Source: Gordonia lacunae (lineage in GTDB: Bacteria > Actinomycetota > Actinomycetes > Mycobacteriales > Mycobacteriaceae). From it: a DNA stretch of 45,231 nucleotides. Location: assembly GCF_002149015.1 (NCBI RefSeq), contig NZ_NGFO01000017.1, positions 84,297 through 129,527 of the forward strand, written 5' to 3'. The notes under the pieces are model-generated. The model made no database searches, was not told the DNA's origin, and saw only the letters and a program-made list of their open reading frames with translations. This document shows, piece by piece, positions 26,847 to 35,690 of this stretch; within the stretch, counting starts at the first letter, position 1, and every line of letters begins with the position of its first letter. Made by a program: the position numbers and the translations under genes.

Positions 26847-27707
26847 CTAGATCTTCTCGACCTGGTTGAACCCGAGCTCGACCGGCGTCTCGCGACCGAA
26901 GATCGACACGAGCACCTTGACCTTGCGCTGCTCGGCGTTGACCTCGCTGATCGACGCCGGAAGCGTGGCGAACGGGCCGTCCATGACGGTGACCGACTCG
27001 CCGACCTCGAAGTCGACCTCGATGACGTTCGAGGCTGCTGCCGCTGCGGCCTCGACCCCGTCGGCCGCGGACCCGCGCGATGCGGCGGGCTTCTTGGCCT
27101 CGGTGCGCGGCATCAGGAACTGCAGCACCTCGTTGAGCGAGAGCGGCGACGGCTTGCTGGTCATCCCGACGAAACCGGTGACACCCGGCGTGTTGCGCAC
27201 GGCTCCCCACGACTCGTCGTTGAGTTCCATGCGGACCAGGATGTAGCCCGGCAGCACCTTGCGGTTGACCTTCTTGGGCTGACCGTTCTTGATCTCGGTG
27301 ACCTCTTCGGTCGGCACCTCGACCTGGAAGATGTAGTCGCCGACGTCGAGGTTCTGCACGCGGGTCTCGAGGTTGGCCTTCACCTTGTTCTCGTAACCGG
27401 CGTAGCTGTGGATCACGTACCAGTCGCCGGGTGCGCGCCGGAGCTGCTTGCGCAGTTCCTCGACCGGATCGACCTCTTCGGCCGGGGCCTCGGTGGCGTC
27501 CGCCGCCTCACCGGCGTCGGCGGCGTCCTCGGAGACCGTGTCCTCGGCCGCGGCCTCGTCACCCTCGACGATCGCGTCGTCGGCAGCCGCGTCACCCTCG
27601 GTGTCCACCGCGTCGGTCACGTCCGCGTCGACATCGGCTGCGTCGACAGCGGCATCGGCCACGTCGACGGAATCGGTCGAGGCGAGTTCGTTCTCCGGGG
27701 TGCTCAC
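26847..27707 (-). CDS. nusG: Transcription termination/antitermination factor NusG with long acidic N-terminus
   Basis: 286 aa, against about 180 aa in E. coli. The NGN domain ([20 protein letters not shown], from about residue 93) and the C-terminal KOW domain ([20 protein letters not shown]) are intact. The extra length is an N-terminal tail of about 80 residues rich in Asp, Glu and Ala and expected to be disordered, a feature of actinobacterial NusG. There is also a short insert rich in Ala between NGN and KOW (near residues 208-228). GTG 27707 follows AAGGAG at 11 nt; a ten-codon ORF upstream ends in an overlapping GTGA. Confidence 0.95.
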   Translation of the reverse strand: MSTPENELASTDSVDVADAAVDAADVDADVTDAVDTEGDAAADDAIVEGDEAAAEDTVSEDAADAGEAADATEAPAEEVDPVEELRKQLRRAPGDWYVIHSYAGYENKVKANLETRVQNLDVGDYIFQVEVPTEEVTEIKNGQPKKVNRKVLPGYILVRMELNDESWGAVRNTPGVTGFVGMTSKPSPLSLNEVLQFLMPRTEAKKPAASRGSAADGVEAAAAAASNVIEVDFEVGESVTVMDGPFATLPASISEVNAEQRKVKVLVSIFGRETPVELGFNQVEKI

Positions 27708-27733
27708 AGCAGCCCACGCTCCTTATGGTTCAT
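27704..27733 (-). CDS. Nine-residue upstream ORF overlapping the nusG start
   Basis: ATG 27733 encodes MNHKERGLL and stops at TGA (27706-27704), overlapping nusG GTG as GTGA. The frame can be extended upstream to a GTG inside the secE-nusG gap. It may couple nusG translation; it may also be chance. Confidence 0.25.
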   Translation of the reverse strand: MNHKERGLL

Positions 27734-27777
27734 CTGGCGGTCGTACTCCTCGTCGCCGGCCGAGCCCACCGCGTGGG

Positions 27778-28251
27778 TCAGCCGAACAACCAGAGGACTC
27801 CCTTGGCGAAGGCGAGATCGAGGCCGGAGATGAATGCGGTCATCACGATGACGAACACGAGCACGACGATCGTGTAGACGATCATCTCGCGCCGCGTAGG
27901 CCAGATGACCTTCTTCAGCTCGGCGACGACCTGCGTGAGGAAGAGCCAGATCTTGACGATCGGATTCCGGCTCTCCCCGGCAGACGCCTTCTTCTTGGTC
28001 TTGCGTTCCTTGACGGCGACCGACCCCGATCCGGAGTCGGTGTCACCGTCGGTTGCACCCGCCGACGAGCGACGCCCGCGAGCAGAGCGTTTACCGGACG
28101 GACGCAGCTCCTTGGCGTTCCCGGTCGACGTCGTGTCGTCCGTTCCCGCGTCGGTGGCCTCGTCGCGACCGTCGAGCTCAGCCGCGGCCGAATCGGCCGC
28201 AGAACCTTCTGCGGCGTCTTTGGCGCGGGCGGCCCGGTCTCGCTTGCTCAA
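27778..28251 (-). CDS. secE: Preprotein translocase subunit SecE
   Basis: 157 aa. The functional single-helix SecE lies at the C-terminus: FLTQVVAELKKVIWPTRREM then a hydrophobic helix VYTIVVLVFVIVMTAFISGL. The first 90 residues are a hydrophilic, Ser/Asp/Ala-rich tail, unusual against the roughly 60-aa minimal SecE but common in mycolate actinobacteria. The start is TTG 28251, with GAGAGGA 8 nt upstream. It lies downstream of tRNA-Trp and upstream of nusG. Confidence 0.94.
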   Translation of the reverse strand: MSKRDRAARAKDAAEGSAADSAAAELDGRDEATDAGTDDTTSTGNAKELRPSGKRSARGRRSSAGATDGDTDSGSGSVAVKERKTKKKASAGESRNPIVKIWLFLTQVVAELKKVIWPTRREMIVYTIVVLVFVIVMTAFISGLDLAFAKGVLWLFG

Positions 28252-28290
28252 CTTCGCGGTCCTCTCGTCAGCGTGTGCCCTTCACCAGGG

Positions 28291-28363
<73 letters not shown>

Positions 28364-28451
28364 TTGCGACGCCCCCACCGGGGTGGTCGGCGTTGCCGTC
28401 CTTCTCGATCCGGTCTCGCGACCCACCGGCGATTCGTCGCCGACAAAACCA

Positions 28452-28476
28452 ACGCGCCACCCTATGGGTAGCGCGC
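28452..28476 (-). terminator. Terminator/attenuator ahead of tRNA-Trp
   Basis: ACGCGCCACCC (28452-28462) pairs with GGGTAGCGCGC (28466-28476) around a TAT loop. On the minus strand the stem is followed by TGGTTTTGTC. It either ends hadAB transcription or attenuates the tRNA-Trp-secE-nusG transcript, because a promoter lies just upstream of it. Confidence 0.65.
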
Positions 28477-28500
28477 AAGTCTGAATCAATCAGACACTTC

Positions 28501-28529
28501 AGTGTAGATCACCGGGGCGGTGGACCCAA
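28501..28529 (-). promoter_or_regulatory. Promoter for tRNA-Trp-secE-nusG
   Basis: On the minus strand, TTGGGT (28524-28529) and TACACT (28501-28506) are separated by exactly 17 bp. It points toward tRNA-Trp and secE. A small hairpin GTCTGA/TCAGAC (28479-28495) follows the expected start. Confidence 0.55.
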
Positions 28530-28679
28530 AACGGGCTTGCCTCCGCTCCCCCGACGACCGTACACGTCGTCCGTCGGCTCGCCCCCCATCGCGACCGCCG
28601 TCGGTTCCCAGACGTAGTGCGTCGTAGCGCCGGGCGCAACGTTGTGCGACATCTACCGGGCGACCGCGATCGCAGCCGA

Positions 28680-29777
28680 TCAATTGAACTGGATGACGGC
28701 CTGGGCGCGACCGAAGATGCGGCGATCGCCCTGCTTGGCGGTGATCGCGATGGTGCCGCGGCGGGTCGCGGGATCGAGCGACTTCACCTTGCCGGTGAAG
28801 TCGACGGCCGCGCTGTCGTCGGCGGGAACGTACACCGGGCTGGTGAAGCGCACGTTGTACTCGCAGAAGGCGGCCGGGTCACCGATGAACTCGGAGACGA
28901 AGCTCGCGCCGAGCCCCATCGTCTGCATGCCATGGGCGACCACGTCGTCCATCCCGGCCGCGTTCACCACATGGTCGGAGAAGTGGATCGGGTTGGGGTC
29001 GCCGGCGACGCCCGCATAGTTCGCGAGGTTCCCGCGCGTCAGCAGGTAGCGCTTGGGCGTCAGTTCCTGACCCACGGTGAGGGTGTCGAAGTCGATGGCA
29101 CCGAAGGCACCGGGCGACTGCGTCGGGTCGGGCAGGGCATAGCGACCCGCCTTCGGCTCGACGGTGTGTCCCGATTCGCCGAGGGCGTCGACCTTGATCA
29201 TCACGTGATCGAGGGAGGCCTCGAGCTCCGGGTCGACATCCATGCCGGGACGCGCGGCCAGCGACGTCCAGGTGGTCATGACGGGCTCGTCGTGCTGGTT
29301 CCAGATGACATTCTTGGTGACCATCAGGTCGATCATCTCGGGGCTGCTGACGTGACGGAACGACTCGAGGGAGACGTCGCAGATCAAGCGGTCGCCGACC
29401 TTCATCGGCTGGTGGTACACCAGGCGCTGATCGGTCTGCATGATCTGCCACATGTCGTAGCCGGTGATCACGTCTTCGAAGAGCTTGCGCTGGGCGATGA
29501 TCCCGAGCACGGACACGTAGGTGGGCGCGGCGATCAGGCGGTCGTGGCCGAAGGCCCGCGCGCCCTCCTCGCTCCAGTGCGTGGGGTGCGCGTCCTGCAC
29601 GGCCATCGCGTGCTTACGGATCTCCTCGCGGCCGATCTCGTAGTAGTCGTCGACGGTGTAGTGGAAGCCGACGAGGCTCTGGGTGTGGGCGGCGATCTGC
29701 TCGGGGGTCGGCTTCGCACCACCGTTCGATGCCTCGTCCGCACGATCCCGGATCTCGGCTCCGCTTACCTGTGACAT
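28680..29777 (-). CDS. Fused (3R)-hydroxyacyl-ACP dehydratase HadA/HadB
   Basis: 365 aa joining two hot-dog subunits that are separate HadA and HadB in mycobacteria. Residues about 20-190 are a HadA-like MaoC N-terminal domain (SLVGFHYTVDDYYEIGREEI). Residues about 225-365 are HadB-like with the hydratase-2 motif AGDPNPIHFSDHVV, containing catalytic D260 and H265. The enzyme dehydrates long 3-hydroxyacyl-ACP in FAS-II during mycolic acid elongation. It lies downstream of rpmG, matching the known rpmG2-hadABC-secE order. No hadC follows. ATG 29777; ribosome site GGGAG about 10 nt upstream. Confidence 0.92.
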   Translation of the reverse strand: MSQVSGAEIRDRADEASNGGAKPTPEQIAAHTQSLVGFHYTVDDYYEIGREEIRKHAMAVQDAHPTHWSEEGARAFGHDRLIAAPTYVSVLGIIAQRKLFEDVITGYDMWQIMQTDQRLVYHQPMKVGDRLICDVSLESFRHVSSPEMIDLMVTKNVIWNQHDEPVMTTWTSLAARPGMDVDPELEASLDHVMIKVDALGESGHTVEPKAGRYALPDPTQSPGAFGAIDFDTLTVGQELTPKRYLLTRGNLANYAGVAGDPNPIHFSDHVVNAAGMDDVVAHGMQTMGLGASFVSEFIGDPAAFCEYNVRFTSPVYVPADDSAAVDFTGKVKSLDPATRRGTIAITAKQGDRRIFGRAQAVIQFN

Positions 29778-29874
29778 TGAGCACTACTCCCTTCGGGCCC
29801 ACCACAGCAAGACGGGCCGCCTCGAAGAGAGGCAGCCCGCTGCTGGATGTACTTCGGAATGGCCGACGACAGCG

Positions 29875-30042
29875 TCAGCGCGATTCCTTGTGCGCCTGAT
29901 GCTTGCCGCAGTTCGGGCAGAACTTCTTGATCTCGAGGCGATCGGGATCGTTGCGGCGGTTCTTCTTCGTGATGTAGTTACGGTGCTTGCACACCTCGCA
30001 GGCCAAGGTGATCTTGGGGCGAACATCTGTTGAGGAGGCCAC
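29875..30042 (-). CDS. rpmG: 50S ribosomal protein L33
   Basis: 55 aa. It has the zinc-binding form, with CEVC and CPNC pairs and the conserved [23 protein letters not shown] 30042 follows GAAGG at 7-8 nt; the longer open frame runs into tRNA-Met and is rejected. It is the first protein gene after the tRNA-Tyr/Thr/Met cluster. Confidence 0.96.
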   Translation of the reverse strand: MASSTDVRPKITLACEVCKHRNYITKKNRRNDPDRLEIKKFCPNCGKHQAHKESR

Positions 30043-30135
30043 TTGATTGCCTTCTTTCGGGTGGTACGTGGTCGGGTTCGGAAGTTCCCTCAGGGCTTGC
30101 GACCCTTGCGCTCGGTTCCGGTCGGACCCGATGTG

Positions 30136-30209
30136 TAGCGGTGGAGGGACTCGATCCCTCGACCTCACGATTATGAGTCGTGCGCTCTAACCAGCTGAGC
30201 TACACCGCC
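30136..30209 (-). tRNA. tRNA-Met (anticodon CAT)
   Basis: 74-nt cloverleaf with acceptor GGCGGTG/CACCGCT, D arm GCTCAGCTGGTTAGAGC, anticodon stem CACGA/TCGTG with CAT, and T arm GAGGGATCGAGTCCCTC. It looks like the elongator type: the acceptor 1-72 position is paired (G-U), whereas initiators have a mismatch. Confidence 0.95.
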
Positions 30210-30230
30210 CCGCGGACTTCTCGTCCAGCG

Positions 30231-30303
30231 AGCCCCCTGACGGAATCGAACCGTCGACCTTTTCCTTACCATGGAAACGCTCTGCCGACTGAGCTAAGGG
30301 GGC
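30231..30303 (-). tRNA. tRNA-Thr (anticodon GGT)
   Basis: 73-nt cloverleaf with acceptor GCCCCCT/AGGGGGC, D arm GCTCAGTCGGCAGAGC, anticodon stem TTTCC/GGAAA with GGT, and T arm GACGGTTCGATTCCGTC. Confidence 0.96.
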
Positions 30304-30420
30304 GTGCCCCGGGCTGTTGAGCCCGAGAGCCTTAACGAGGTTACACACTCGCGTCTGCACTAGACAAATCGCTGGTCGGAGACCGTCTGACGTGCAGTTT
30401 CGCGAAGATGGACCACGCTG

Positions 30421-30501
30421 TGGCAGGTATAGGATTCGAACCTATGTAGCTTGCGCGACGGATTTACAATCCGCTCCCTTTGGCCGCTCGGGCAACCTGC
30501 C
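30421..30501 (-). tRNA. tRNA-Tyr (anticodon GTA)
   Basis: 81-nt class II tRNA with acceptor GGCAGGT/ACCTGCC, anticodon stem CGGAT/ATCCG with GTA, a long variable arm (GTCGCGCAAGCT region) and T arm ATAGGTTCGAATCCTAT. Confidence 0.95.
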
Positions 30502-30615
30502 GTGCCGCTCTCCCAGGCCGTCGCGACAGCCGTTCGAACAACGCCGTGAAGAATACAACGAACACCACGTCCACGCGCAAACCGGCTGGTCAACCGGACT
30601 CCCATGGCCATGACA

Positions 30616-30621
30616 TACCCT
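30616..30621 (+). promoter_or_regulatory. Candidate -10 box for leaderless yajQ
   Basis: TACCCT is followed by 7 nt and ATG 30629; no ribosome site is present. Confidence 0.5.
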
Positions 30622-30628
30622 GTCGGAC

Positions 30629-31120
30629 ATGGCTGATTCATCGTTCGACGTGGTGAGCAAGATCGACCGCCAGGAGGTCGACAACGCCCTCAACCAGGCT
30701 GCCAAGGAGTTGTCGCAGCGGTACGACTTCCGCGGCACCAACACCGGCATCGAGTGGTCCGGCGAGGAGAACATCGTGATCACCTCCGACGCCGAGGAGC
30801 GCGCGCAGGCGGGCCTCGAGGTGTTCAAGGAGAAGCTGATCCGCCGCGACATCTCCCTCAAGGCGTTCGACGCCGGCGAGGTCGTCGGCTCGGGCAAGAC
30901 CTTCAAGATCACCGGCACGCTCGTGCAGGGCATCGACTCCGACCACGCCAAGAAGATCTCCAAGAAGATCCGTGACGAGGGCCCCAAGGGCGTCAAGGCA
31001 CAGATCCAGGGCGACGAGCTGCGCGTGTCGAGCAAGAAGCGCGACGATCTGCAGGCCGTCATCGCGCTGCTCAAGGGCGAGGACTTCGGCATCGCCCTGC
31101 AGTTCGTCAACTACCGCTGA
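30629..31120 (+). CDS. YajQ family cyclic di-GMP/nucleotide-binding protein (DUF520)
   Basis: 163 aa, usual length, two ferredoxin-like RNA/nucleotide-binding halves. Conserved segments are [28 protein letters not shown] and [20 protein letters not shown], with the C-terminus [11 protein letters not shown]. Some homologues bind c-di-GMP; that is not shown here. The start ATG lies 7 nt after TACCCT. It is divergent from the tRNA-Tyr cluster and followed by htpX after 159 bp. Confidence 0.94.
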   Translation: MADSSFDVVSKIDRQEVDNALNQAAKELSQRYDFRGTNTGIEWSGEENIVITSDAEERAQAGLEVFKEKLIRRDISLKAFDAGEVVGSGKTFKITGTLVQGIDSDHAKKISKKIRDEGPKGVKAQIQGDELRVSSKKRDDLQAVIALLKGEDFGIALQFVNYR

Positions 31121-31279
31121 TCCGCCCCGGCGCCCGATCCGGAGTCCGTACGTGGAAACCCAGACGGGTGCTGCGTCGTTTGACTGGATGAGGGCGCCAG
31201 CACTCCTCGGCCGGCAGCGGGTTCACCCGCACGCCGCCGAGGGGCCCGAGACCCGCGGCGCCGGACAGACGAGGAACCG

Positions 31280-32146
31280 ATGCATTTCAACGGCTTGAAG
31301 ACGGCGGCTCTGCTGGGCCTGATGTCGGCGATCATCGTCGGCATCGGCGCGCTGTTCCAGAGCCCGCTGATCCTGTGGGGATCGGTGGTCGTCGCCGTCG
31401 GCATGAATGCCTACGTCTACTTCAACAGCGCCAAGATGTCGCTGAAGGCGATGCACGCGCAGCCGGTCACCGAACTGCAGGCGCCGGTCATGTACCGGAT
31501 CGTGCGTGAGCTGGCGACGACGGCGCACCAGCCGATGCCCGCCCTCTACATCTCCCCCACGGAGTCACCCAACGCGTTCGCCACGGGTCGCAACCCCAAG
31601 AACGCCGCGGTGTGCTGCACCACCGGCATCCTGCACCTGCTCGACGAGCGCGAGTTGCGCGCCGTGCTGGGTCACGAGCTGTCGCACGTGTACAACCGCG
31701 ACATCCTCATCAGCTCGGTCGCCGGTGCGATGGCGGCGGTCATCAGCGGCCTCGCCAACTTCGCGATGTTCATGGGCGCCTTCGGCGGCCGCGACAACGC
31801 CCCCAACCCGCTGGCCATGCTGCTGATCGCCCTCCTGGGGCCGATCGCGGCCACTCTGGTGAAGCTGGCGGTCTCCCGGTCGCGGGAGTTCCAGGCCGAT
31901 CAATCCGGTGCGGAACTCACCGGGGACCCGCTCGCACTGGCGTCGGCGCTGGCGAAGATCTCCGGGGGCGTCCAGGCCGCGCCGTTGCCGCCGCAGCCCG
32001 ACATCGCGGCTCAGTCTCATCTGATGATCGAGAGCCCGTTCCGCGCCACCGACCGGATGGCGCGGATGTTCGCCACACACCCGCCGACCGCCGAACGCAT
32101 CCGCCGGTTGCAGGAGATGGCTCGCGACGGCCGCTCCGCCGGGTGA
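31280..32146 (+). CDS. htpX: Membrane zinc metalloprotease HtpX
   Basis: 288-aa M48 protease for misfolded membrane proteins. It has two N-terminal helices (residues 8-47), the zinc motif HELSH (H132, E133, H136), two further hydrophobic segments (about 145-195) and the third-ligand region [21 protein letters not shown] lies 5 nt before ATG 31280. It is convergent with the polyprenyl synthase gene, as htpX and grcC1 are neighbours in M. tuberculosis (from memory). Confidence 0.95.
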   Translation: MHFNGLKTAALLGLMSAIIVGIGALFQSPLILWGSVVVAVGMNAYVYFNSAKMSLKAMHAQPVTELQAPVMYRIVRELATTAHQPMPALYISPTESPNAFATGRNPKNAAVCCTTGILHLLDERELRAVLGHELSHVYNRDILISSVAGAMAAVISGLANFAMFMGAFGGRDNAPNPLAMLLIALLGPIAATLVKLAVSRSREFQADQSGAELTGDPLALASALAKISGGVQAAPLPPQPDIAAQSHLMIESPFRATDRMARMFATHPPTAERIRRLQEMARDGRSAG

Positions 32147-32158
32147 GCCGGTTCCCTA

Positions 32159-32190
32159 CCGGTTGAGCGACTTGCCTGCCGGTTGAGCGA
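32159..32190. repeat. Direct repeat CCGGTTGAGCGA in the htpX-polyprenyl synthase gap
   Basis: Two copies of CCGGTTGAGCGA at 32159-32170 and 32179-32190; the second continues AGTCGAAACC. A third partial CCGGTT lies at 32148-32153. This looks like a small extragenic repeat between convergent genes. Confidence 0.6.
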
Positions 32191-32202
32191 AGTCGAAACC
32201 CC

Positions 32203-33219
32203 TCAGCCGACGCGTTCGATCGTGTAGTCCACCAACGACGCCAGCGCGCGGTGGGCCGGCGACTCGGGCAGTTCGGCCAGCATCGCGTGCGCCTCGTCGG
32301 CGAACTCCTGTAGCTTCGCCCGCGCGGCGGTCATACCGGCCGATGAGCCCAGCAGTTCGATCGCCTCGGCGACCTCGGCGTCGTCGGTGAGCGGCCGGGC
32401 GGTGCCGTCGGCGGCGACGAGCAGTTCGCGCAACCGGGCCGACGTCGCGTCGTCTCCGGCGACGGCGTACAGCACCGGCAGCGTGTGCACGCCTTCGCGC
32501 AGGTCGGTACCGGGGGTCTTGCCCGACTCCACCGACACCGAGCTGATGTCGATGATGTCGTCGGACACCTGGAAGGCGACGCCGACGATGTCGCCGATGC
32601 GCGAGAGCCGCTCGATGTCATCGGGCGTGGCCCCGGACGCCATCGCACCGAAGCGGGCGGCGGCGGCGATCAGCGAGCCGGTCTTCTCCCAGACGACCTG
32701 CAGGTAGTGGTCGATGGGGTCGGCGCCGGGCTTGACCCCCACCGTCTCGCGCATCTGGCCGGTGACGAGTTCGGCGAAGGTCTCGGCGATGATGCGCACC
32801 GCCTCGGGACCCAGTGTCGAGACGAGGCGCGAGGCGCGTGCGAACAGGAAGTCGCCGGAGAGGATGGCCACGCTGTTGGTCCAGCGTGCGTTGGCGCTCG
32901 CCGCACCGCGCCGCATGGCGGCCTCGTCCATCACGTCGTCGTGGTAGAGGGTGGCGAGGTGGATCATCTCCACCACCGTCGCGGACGTGATGACGTCGTC
33001 GGACCCCGGGCGCGGACCGAACTGGGCGGCCAGGATCGCGAACATCGGCCGGAATCGCTTCCCTCCGGCCTTCGCGAGGTGGGTCGCCGCCTCGGTCATG
33101 ACCTCGTCACCCGACGAGAGTTCGGCGAGCAGCAGATCCTCGACCCGCTGCAGCGACGAGCGCACCGTATCGGCGAACTCATCCGACACCAGGTCAACCC
33201 CGGCGAATGTGGACTTCAC
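32203..33219 (-). CDS. grcC1: Polyprenyl diphosphate synthase (menaquinone side-chain, GrcC1-like)
   Basis: A 338-aa trans-isoprenyl diphosphate synthase. It condenses isopentenyl diphosphate onto allylic primers to make the long isoprenoid tail. First Asp-rich motif DDVMD (94-98) in HLATLYHDDVMDEA, second in FQVSDDIID, plus AGGKRFRPMF. The start is uncertain: GTG 33219 gives MKSTFAGVDL, matching the family length, while the frame opens at GTG 33270. It is divergent from menJ, giving a shared control region. Neighbourhood with menJ, menG and menD supports a menaquinone role. Confidence 0.9.
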   Translation of the reverse strand: MKSTFAGVDLVSDEFADTVRSSLQRVEDLLLAELSSGDEVMTEAATHLAKAGGKRFRPMFAILAAQFGPRPGSDDVITSATVVEMIHLATLYHDDVMDEAAMRRGAASANARWTNSVAILSGDFLFARASRLVSTLGPEAVRIIAETFAELVTGQMRETVGVKPGADPIDHYLQVVWEKTGSLIAAAARFGAMASGATPDDIERLSRIGDIVGVAFQVSDDIIDISSVSVESGKTPGTDLREGVHTLPVLYAVAGDDATSARLRELLVAADGTARPLTDDAEVAEAIELLGSSAGMTAARAKLQEFADEAHAMLAELPESPAHRALASLVDYTIERVG

Positions 33220-33324
33220 GGAAACGCGGCCCCATCTCGTCTGATCCGGCAAATACTCGACGGCGGACACGCGACTGCCGCGTAGACCCCACCTGCTGCG
33301 AGCCTAGCCCGTCGGGGGTCCGGA

Positions 33325-33330
33325 CATACT
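33325..33330 (+). promoter_or_regulatory. Candidate -10 box for leaderless menJ
   Basis: CATACT is followed by 6 nt and GTG 33337, with no ribosome site. Confidence 0.45.
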
Positions 33331-33336
33331 GGTCGG

Positions 33337-34596
33337 GTGAGCACGGACACGACGCCTACTTTCCCCGATTCCGCCGACGTCCTCGTCGTCGGCGCCGGAC
33401 CGGGTGGATCGGCGGCGGCCGCCCACGCCGTCGCCGCCGGCCGGGACGTGGTCCTCGCCGACGCCGCGGTGTTCCCGCGCGACAAGACCTGTGGCGACGG
33501 ACTCACGCCGCGCGCCGTCGCCGAACTCGACGCCCTCGGACTGGACTCGCTGCTCGCCGACCGTCCGCGCATCGACGGGCTGCTGCTCAACGGTTGGGGT
33601 GCCCGACAACAGGTCCGGTGGCCGTCCGGACGATTCCCGACCTATGGGAGCGCGGTGGCGCGAACCGAGTTCGACGACGCCATCCGCACCCATGCGGTGT
33701 CGGCCGGGGCGCGAATGCTGCAGGGCGTCAAGGCCGTTGACGTCCAGATGGATGGTGACCGGGTGGGCGCGGTCACCTTCGCGACCCCCGCCGGCTCGCA
33801 CACCATGCGGGTGACCGACCTCGTCGTCGCCGACGGCGTCCGGTCGGGCATCGGGAAAACGCTTGGCCGGCAATGGCATCGGGACACCGCCTACGGCGTG
33901 GCCGCGCGCGCGTACGCGCCGTCCGGGCGCGCCGATTCGCACTGGATGGGATCACACCTCGAGCTCCGCGGACCCGACGACGGACTGCTGCCCGGGTACG
34001 GCTGGGTGTTCCCGCTCGGCGCGGCCGGCGGCGGGCAGGTCAACGTCGGCGTCGGCGCGCTCGCGACGTCGAAGCGCCCGGCGCACATGGCCCTTCGGCC
34101 GATCCTCGAACATTACGCCGCGATGGTGCGCGACGAGTGGGCACTCGATGGCCCGCCCGTCCGCATCACCTCGGCCCTGCTGCCGATGGGTGGTGCCGTC
34201 TCCGGCGTCGCCGGGCGCAACTGGATGCTGATCGGCGACGCCGCAGCGTGCGTGAATCCGCTCAACGGCGAGGGCATCGACTACGCCCTGGAGACCGCGC
34301 GACTCGCCGTCGAGCTCCTGGGCGCCGACGACTACACCGACCGGTGGCGCGATGTCCTGGTGGAGCACTACGGGCTCGCGTTCTCCGCCGCCCGTCGCCT
34401 CGCCGGCGTGCTCACCATGCCCAAGGCCGTCCCCACCCTGGGCCGCCCGGGCATCCGGTCCCCGCACCTGATGTCGATGGTGGTGCGGGTGATGGGCAAC
34501 CTGATCACCGCCGAAGATGCCGACCTGGTGGCCCGCGCGTGGCGCACCGCCGGCCGCGCCTCCCGGCAGATCGACCCGCGGCCGCCGTTCTCCTGA
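33337..34596 (+). CDS. menJ: Menaquinone reductase MenJ (geranylgeranyl-reductase family)
   Basis: 419-aa FAD-dependent enzyme that saturates the beta-isoprene unit of menaquinone. It has FAD loop VVGAGPGGSAAA (about 17-28), the CGDGLTPRAV motif after DKTC, and GDAAACVNPLNGEGIDYALE, the second FAD motif of this family. The GTG start lies 6 nt after CATACT. It is divergent from the polyprenyl synthase gene. The product M. tuberculosis MenJ (Rv0561c) has the same neighbours (from memory). Confidence 0.92.
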   Translation: MSTDTTPTFPDSADVLVVGAGPGGSAAAAHAVAAGRDVVLADAAVFPRDKTCGDGLTPRAVAELDALGLDSLLADRPRIDGLLLNGWGARQQVRWPSGRFPTYGSAVARTEFDDAIRTHAVSAGARMLQGVKAVDVQMDGDRVGAVTFATPAGSHTMRVTDLVVADGVRSGIGKTLGRQWHRDTAYGVAARAYAPSGRADSHWMGSHLELRGPDDGLLPGYGWVFPLGAAGGGQVNVGVGALATSKRPAHMALRPILEHYAAMVRDEWALDGPPVRITSALLPMGGAVSGVAGRNWMLIGDAAACVNPLNGEGIDYALETARLAVELLGADDYTDRWRDVLVEHYGLAFSAARRLAGVLTMPKAVPTLGRPGIRSPHLMSMVVRVMGNLITAEDADLVARAWRTAGRASRQIDPRPPFS

Positions 34597-34603
34597 GCAC
34601 GTG

Positions 34604-34626
34604 CCCGCCGGCGGGGGTCTTTTCTT
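34604..34626 (+). terminator. Possible terminator after menJ
   Basis: Palindrome CCCGCCGGCGGG followed by GGTCTTTTCTT, 8 bp after the menJ stop; the stem is short (4-5 bp). Confidence 0.4.
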
Positions 34627-34730
34627 CTCGCCTGGCGCATTGAGACGATCAGGCTGTAGTGTTCCAACGCGTGTGGTCGCTGCCACACCTGTGACAGAAT
34701 CAGGCCACCCGTCGACCCAGGAGATGGACG

Positions 34731-35690
34731 ATGTCCGCCGCATCCGCTCTCGCCACCCGAGCCAAGCATGCCGTGCAGAACCGACTGGCACAGCGCTACC
34801 GCCTCCGCGGCGAGATCGACCACATGGATGCGGTCGCCGACCCGACCGCGATCGCCCGCGCCCTCGGCACACAGGAGTTCCCGTGGGGCATCACGCAGGC
34901 GTTGAGCTTCGCCCTGTTCCGCACCTACGCCGTGCCCTCGATCGGCGATCTGCTCTACAAGACCAGCCAGTTCACCGAGTCGACCCAGAAGCGCTACGAC
35001 GACACGGTGCTGCTCCTCGACGCCCCGATCGAGCACGGTGTCGACAGCCCTGCCGGCCGGGCGGGCATCCGGCGCATCAACCAGATGCACGGCATGTACG
35101 ACATCCCGAACAGTGACTTCGTCTACGTGCTCGCGACCTTCGTCGTCTGCCCGGTGGAGTGGGTGAACGCCTACGAGTGGCGCTCGCTGACGAACCACGA
35201 GATCCTCGGTCTCACCAACTACTACCGTCGGCTCGGCCAGTTGATGGGCATCAAGGACATCCCCGAGACCTACGACGACTTCAAGACGTTCTACGACGAG
35301 TACGAGACCGCCCATTTCGCGTTCAGTCCCGACTCCCTCGCCGTCGCCGACGCCACCCTCGACCTGTTGGGCACGTTCATGCCGTACAAGCTGTTGCCGC
35401 GGGCGGTCGTGCGCCGGATGTCGTTCGCGCTCATGGATGATCGGCTCCTCGGGGCCTTCGGATACCCGAAGCCGACGACGGTCGAGCGGGTCCTGGTGCG
35501 CGGCGGACTCAAGGCTCGCGGGCTGGCGATCCGCCTGTTCGCCTCACCGCGGACCGAACCGCTCTTCGGACGCCAGACGAAGCAGGTCCGCAGCTACCCC
35601 GACGGCTTCCGCATCGACGACCTGGGCACGTTCGCACCGGGATGCCCGGTCTCGCACGACACCGAGACGCCGCGGGCCGCGACCTCCTAG
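34731..35690 (+). CDS. Oxygenase MpaB family protein (DUF2236)
   Basis: A 319-aa heme-type MpaB/latex-clearing-protein-like oxygenase family member. It has a conserved helix [20 protein letters not shown] with the H-and-YxIxN pattern and [19 protein letters not shown]. The substrate is unknown; some relatives cleave polyisoprene, which is of interest next to menaquinone genes. ATG 34731 follows GGAGATGG. Its TAG stop overlaps the convergent menG stop by 4 nt. It sits between menJ and menG. Confidence 0.8.
   Translation: MSAASALATRAKHAVQNRLAQRYRLRGEIDHMDAVADPTAIARALGTQEFPWGITQALSFALFRTYAVPSIGDLLYKTSQFTESTQKRYDDTVLLLDAPIEHGVDSPAGRAGIRRINQMHGMYDIPNSDFVYVLATFVVCPVEWVNAYEWRSLTNHEILGLTNYYRRLGQLMGIKDIPETYDDFKTFYDEYETAHFAFSPDSLAVADATLDLLGTFMPYKLLPRAVVRRMSFALMDDRLLGAFGYPKPTTVERVLVRGGLKARGLAIRLFASPRTEPLFGRQTKQVRSYPDGFRIDDLGTFAPGCPVSHDTETPRAATS

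Larger units (their letters stand above)
28364..28679. other. Gene-free interval between tRNA-Trp and hadAB
   Basis: 316 bases with no protein gene. A separate HadC, found at this place in M. tuberculosis (known), is absent. The interval holds a minus-strand promoter and a hairpin described separately. Confidence 0.7.

Noticed and set aside
28486..28683. Small minus-strand frame (65 aa) as a HadC remnant
   Set aside because: Its translation is Arg/Gly-rich with no hot-dog or dehydratase motif.
30550..30580. Minus-strand TTGCGC / TATTCT as the tRNA-Tyr cluster promoter
   Set aside because: The 19-bp spacing and weak -35 make it unconvincing, though some promoter must lie in this gap.
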